A stretch of DNA of 64,000 nucleotides. Origin: Oceanospirillaceae bacterium (lineage in GTDB: Bacteria > Pseudomonadota > Gammaproteobacteria > Pseudomonadales > Balneatricaceae). The stretch covers positions 1 to 64,000 of the forward strand of contig JABXIM010000025.1 of the NCBI GenBank assembly GCA_013373085.1. The letters run 5' to 3'. The position numbers and the translations under genes are program-made. Below the pieces are notes generated by a model that saw only the letters and a program-made list of their open reading frames with translations, was not told where the DNA came from and ran no database searches. Below, piece by piece: positions 50,301 through 52,881 of this stretch; positions within the stretch are counted from its first letter, which is position 1, and each line of letters begins with the position of its first letter.

Positions 50301-52718
50301 GTAGCGCGCGCCGTCGGTAAGGCCGCCGATGGCGCTGACCGGAGTGTCCGCGGTACTGCCGGTGTCGTAGATCACCTGCTGGCCGGTGACCAGGCCATGC
50401 TTCTCGCTGAAACGAATGGTATCGGCAGTGCCATCGACATCGCTGATGTTGAAGGCACTGTCCGGCGCTGAAATACTGGATTCGCGCGAGGTCAGGGTAC
50501 CGTCGACGACCGCCTGGATATCGGAGCGGTCGAACGCCAGCGAGATGCCCAGTCCGCCCAGCCCATCGACATAGACCGAGACCGTGCTCGACGAGCTCGT
50601 CGAGACGCCACCCAGCGCCTGAACGTCGATGGAGCCATCCGCCGTGATCGAGACGTTCTGAGCCACCTTGGCGTATGCAATCGCCTCGAGGCTGCTGATG
50701 GCGAACGAGAGACCGACCGCCTTGGTGTCGGCCGGCGAATCGAGATCGATATTGCGTGTGGTCCTGGCGGTCGCGGAAGCCGTGACGTCGGCATCCGATT
50801 TCAGGCTGACATCGCCGCCGGCGGTGATCGACGTCGCCCCCTTGAGGTCGACCTTGGCTTCGCCGTAGGCGCGGCTGAAGGCCAGGCTCAGGGTATTCAG
50901 TTTTTTCTCCAGGCTGCCACTGGACTGGGAAACGGTGGCATCCTTGACGGCAAGCGCCGCCACCGACGCATCGACCCCGGTCGTCGCCTCGATGGCGACA
51001 TCGCCGCTGGTGACGATATCGGTCCCGTCCAGCGTCACCTTGGCAATGGCGCTGCGGATCATGGTGGCCAGCGGGATCGGCGGCAGAATGCCGTCGAAGA
51101 CGATCGATATCAGCGGATTGATGAAGTTGTTGTTGGCCCAGCCCGGCAGGTTGCTGAGCAGGCTGTTGTCCGTGACACTGGTACTGATCGACACGCTGCT
51201 GCCGCTGATATCGGAACCGGTCAGGTCGACAACCGCCTCCTTGACGACCACGCCGAAAGGACGCAACGGGCTGAAAATCTGGCTGGTCTGGGCCGCGCCG
51301 ATGCTGATCGCGGCACCGCGGATATCGGCCCCGGTCATGCTGATCCAGCTCTTGCTGTCCACCACGACGATCGGCGAATTCGACGCGAACTCCTCGCCGG
51401 CCGACTCGACTTTCACGTCACCGGCCGCGAAACTGCTGCCGCTCTCGACATGCGCGAACAGGCGCGTATTCGTCAGGGCGACATTGGCGCTTTCGCCTTC
51501 ACGCTCGTTCGCGGTCAGCGTAATGGCGCCGGAATCACCGGTCGAGCCCGCTGTCGCCTGGTTCGCGCCGCCGGCCGTCTGGCGCGTCGAAATCGTGACC
51601 GTACCCGCGGAACTGTCGCTGCTGACCTGCGCCGACGTCACCGACAGGTCACCGCCGCCGGTATTCAGATTCCCTGCGAATACCACCGCGTCGGTACCGG
51701 CCTCGCCGTCGATAACCAGGTCGGCGCCGCCGAGGTCGACATTCTTGAGCGTCAGGGTATCGTCACCGGTCTGCAGGCGGATCGTCAGCGACGTCGCCGG
51801 CCGGTTGAAGATATGGCTCTCCATGGTGCCGTTGAGGCTGCGGATCTGCAGCTGGCTGCTGCCGCTGTTTTCCAACACCAGGTCATCGGCGAAGATCGTA
51901 CCGAAGATCACCACTTCAGCCGCATTGCTCTGGTCCACCACCGGTTCGAGCCCCTGGTAGCGCAGCCGCTCACCATCGAGGATAACCGATCCCGAGTCCG
52001 GCCCGGTGGGCTGGTAGGCGACCAGGCTGAAGTCGCCGTCGGCGATCTCCAGGGTATCGAAACCGCGGTCACCGCCATCCATGACCCCGTCGAGGGACGC
52101 ACCGGCCGAGACCACGAAGGTGTCTTCATTGTCAGCGGCGCCACGCAGGTTTTCGACGCCCTCGAAACGGGCCAGCGCAACGCTGCCGCTGTTGTCACCA
52201 TTGATATTCCAGCGGCTTTCAGCGGTGGGGCCATAGAGGCTGTCACTTCCCTGCCCGCCGTCGAACCTCACCACCAGCGAGCCGGTATCGATACCGGCGT
52301 CGAGCTCGAGCCGCAAACGGTCGTCCAGGTCGGAGCCGATCACGGTAATATCGCTGGCGCGCGCAAGGGCGCGCTCGTAGATCACCTGCTCGTTAAGGCT
52401 GGCGTTGTTGAGCAGCTGGACGATCCCGGTACCATTCTCTTCGGTGACCCTCAATGTCAGGTCTGCCGCGTCATCGGCACTGGCAACATAGGTGAAGGGA
52501 TCCGCGGAAAGCAGCAGGCGGGGCTCCAGGGTTTCGAGCTGAAACCCGGGCGACGCCACGGGGTTGCGCCGCCGCGAGACGGCACGATCGAGGATTCCCC
52601 GGACTGAGCGGGAAAGCGCCGAGACCGAACCGGGCAAGCGGGCGGTCAGCTGTTTGCAACGCCTCCAACTCGTTCGGGTTACATCCCTTTGCCGCAACAG
52701 TTGAAACGGGTAAGACAC
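26349..52718 (-). CDS. Giant LEPR-XLL surface protein with RTX and multiple repeat domains
   Basis: 8,789 residues in one uninterrupted frame, 41 percent of the window. GTG start at 52718 with GGAG eight bases upstream. Residues 1-59 are Arg-rich with no classical signal peptide; [11 protein letters not shown] at 64-74 is the LEPR-XLL motif known near the N-terminus of very large bacterial proteins. Then, in order: beta-solenoid-like sequence; IGGL/YYVI repeats (~756-1426); long GAGSGN-type solenoid (~1430-3590); more IGGL repeats (~3597-4060); solenoid; three Calx-beta-like units (~5743-6111); calcium-binding RTX repeats (~6303-7158); nine ~135-residue domains (~7245-8516); a TPGFWKNN domain (~8512-8650) and an acidic tail. 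I noticed only three cysteines. Probably a secreted or surface adhesin. Confidence 0.93.
   Translation of the reverse strand: [8789 protein letters not shown]
26770..27184 (-). other. C-terminal TPGFWKNN domain of the giant protein
   Basis: About 138 residues beginning [14 protein letters not shown], then [14 protein letters not shown], a [40 protein letters not shown] helix set and [15 protein letters not shown]. The TPG(F/Y)WKN opening is known from the ends of many secreted repetitive proteins. It is followed by about 140 residues of Pro/Ala/Ser-rich and finally acidic sequence. Confidence 0.7.
27170..30985 (-). repeat. Nine tandem ~135-residue domains in the giant protein
   Basis: Each unit runs from (V/I)xxEKxIN, through DAD, WxYxLxN, DDAGTPxDxSDDF, GDxNxNGLLDxGEVWxFTS and YxNxAxVxA, to TDxNHHFG. 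NHH-type motifs recur on the DNA every ~390-460 bases, near 27195, 27605, 27995, 28398, 28806, 29227, 29690, 30112 and 30535. The fold is probably an Ig-like/DUF11-type beta domain; the NxNGLLDxGE loop looks like a calcium site. Copies are divergent, so this is an old array. Confidence 0.85.
31245..33810 (-). repeat. RTX calcium-binding repeat block of the giant protein
   Basis: Residues ~6303-7158 carry many GGxGxDxI/L nonapeptides (for example [29 protein letters not shown]), mixed with longer GDNG/GDDG linkers such as [11 protein letters not shown]. Such repeats bind calcium and fold outside the cell. They usually mark type I secretion substrates, yet no type I ATPase is in the window. Confidence 0.92.
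34385..35490 (-). repeat. Three Calx-beta-like units in the giant protein
   Basis: Three ~115-residue units, each with (L/I)VxE/Q-x-G..T, a DSYxxxLTxxP core, xVTVT, a FxxxNWxxxxxVxVxAxDD segment and a VxDDD(R/S)AG junction. Confidence 0.75.
40540..41930 (-). repeat. Second cluster of IGGL/YYVI repeats in the giant protein
   Basis: Residues ~3597-4060. Units carry an HxLxTGDxVxY-like start, then (I/L)GGLxDGxxYxV and a short IxLxxA ending, like those at residues ~756-1426, but more diverged and interrupted by solenoid-like sequence. Confidence 0.7.
44237..46500 (-). repeat. Long GAGSGN solenoid repeats in the giant protein
   Basis: Units of ~120-150 residues with the order VGxSxAxNxIxNxVxA, a VDxLxIAGA stretch, [19 protein letters not shown], AxVDxxxVxS/A and AxDxxxIxADAGGxAxxL. 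The pattern of small and hydrophobic residues is that of a beta-solenoid. A non-repetitive insert of ~80 residues interrupts it at 44950-45187. Confidence 0.75.
48441..50453 (-). repeat. First cluster of IGGL/YYVI repeats in the giant protein
   Basis: Residues ~756-1426, about seven or eight units of ~80-100 residues: NHGLxTGDxVxY, a short turn, (I/V)GGLxxxxxYYVIxxDxxxxKLAxSxxxAxxGxxIDLTxxGxGxxH. The family is not one I can name. Confidence 0.8.
52497..52529 (-). other. LEPR-XLL motif
   Basis: [11 protein letters not shown] at residues 64-74 of the giant protein, preceded by ~60 Arg-rich residues. This short motif is known at the N-terminal end of very long repetitive bacterial proteins and is the best candidate for recognition by the neighbouring export/protease genes. 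Confidence 0.9.
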
Positions 52719-52795
52719 GGTGGTTCTCCGGGATAACGGGAATCGGTGTCGCCTTCGATCAGCGAGAGGTCCGTCCCGTCATCCAAAAAGTGTCT

Positions 52796-52817
52796 CTTTG
52801 AATCCCTCCATTCAAAG
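52796..52817 (-). terminator. Hairpin between the SapC-family gene and the giant gene
   Basis: Perfect 8-bp arms CTTTGAAT / ATTCAAAG with a 6-base loop that reads GGAGGG on the minus strand, followed a few bases on by TTTTT. It could end some SapC transcripts, act as an attenuator, or be an operator for the giant gene 78 bases downstream. Confidence 0.4.
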
Positions 52818-52881
52818 TACTGCTCACTGGCAATTCATACGCGCCCGCTTCCAGTAGGGCTCCCATGCACGCGCAGGGCTA

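Noticed and set aside
26349-52718. Classical type I secretion operon around the RTX protein
   Set aside because: No ABC ATPase with Walker motifs and no TolC-like gene was found on either strand within the window; only HlyD-type adaptors are present.
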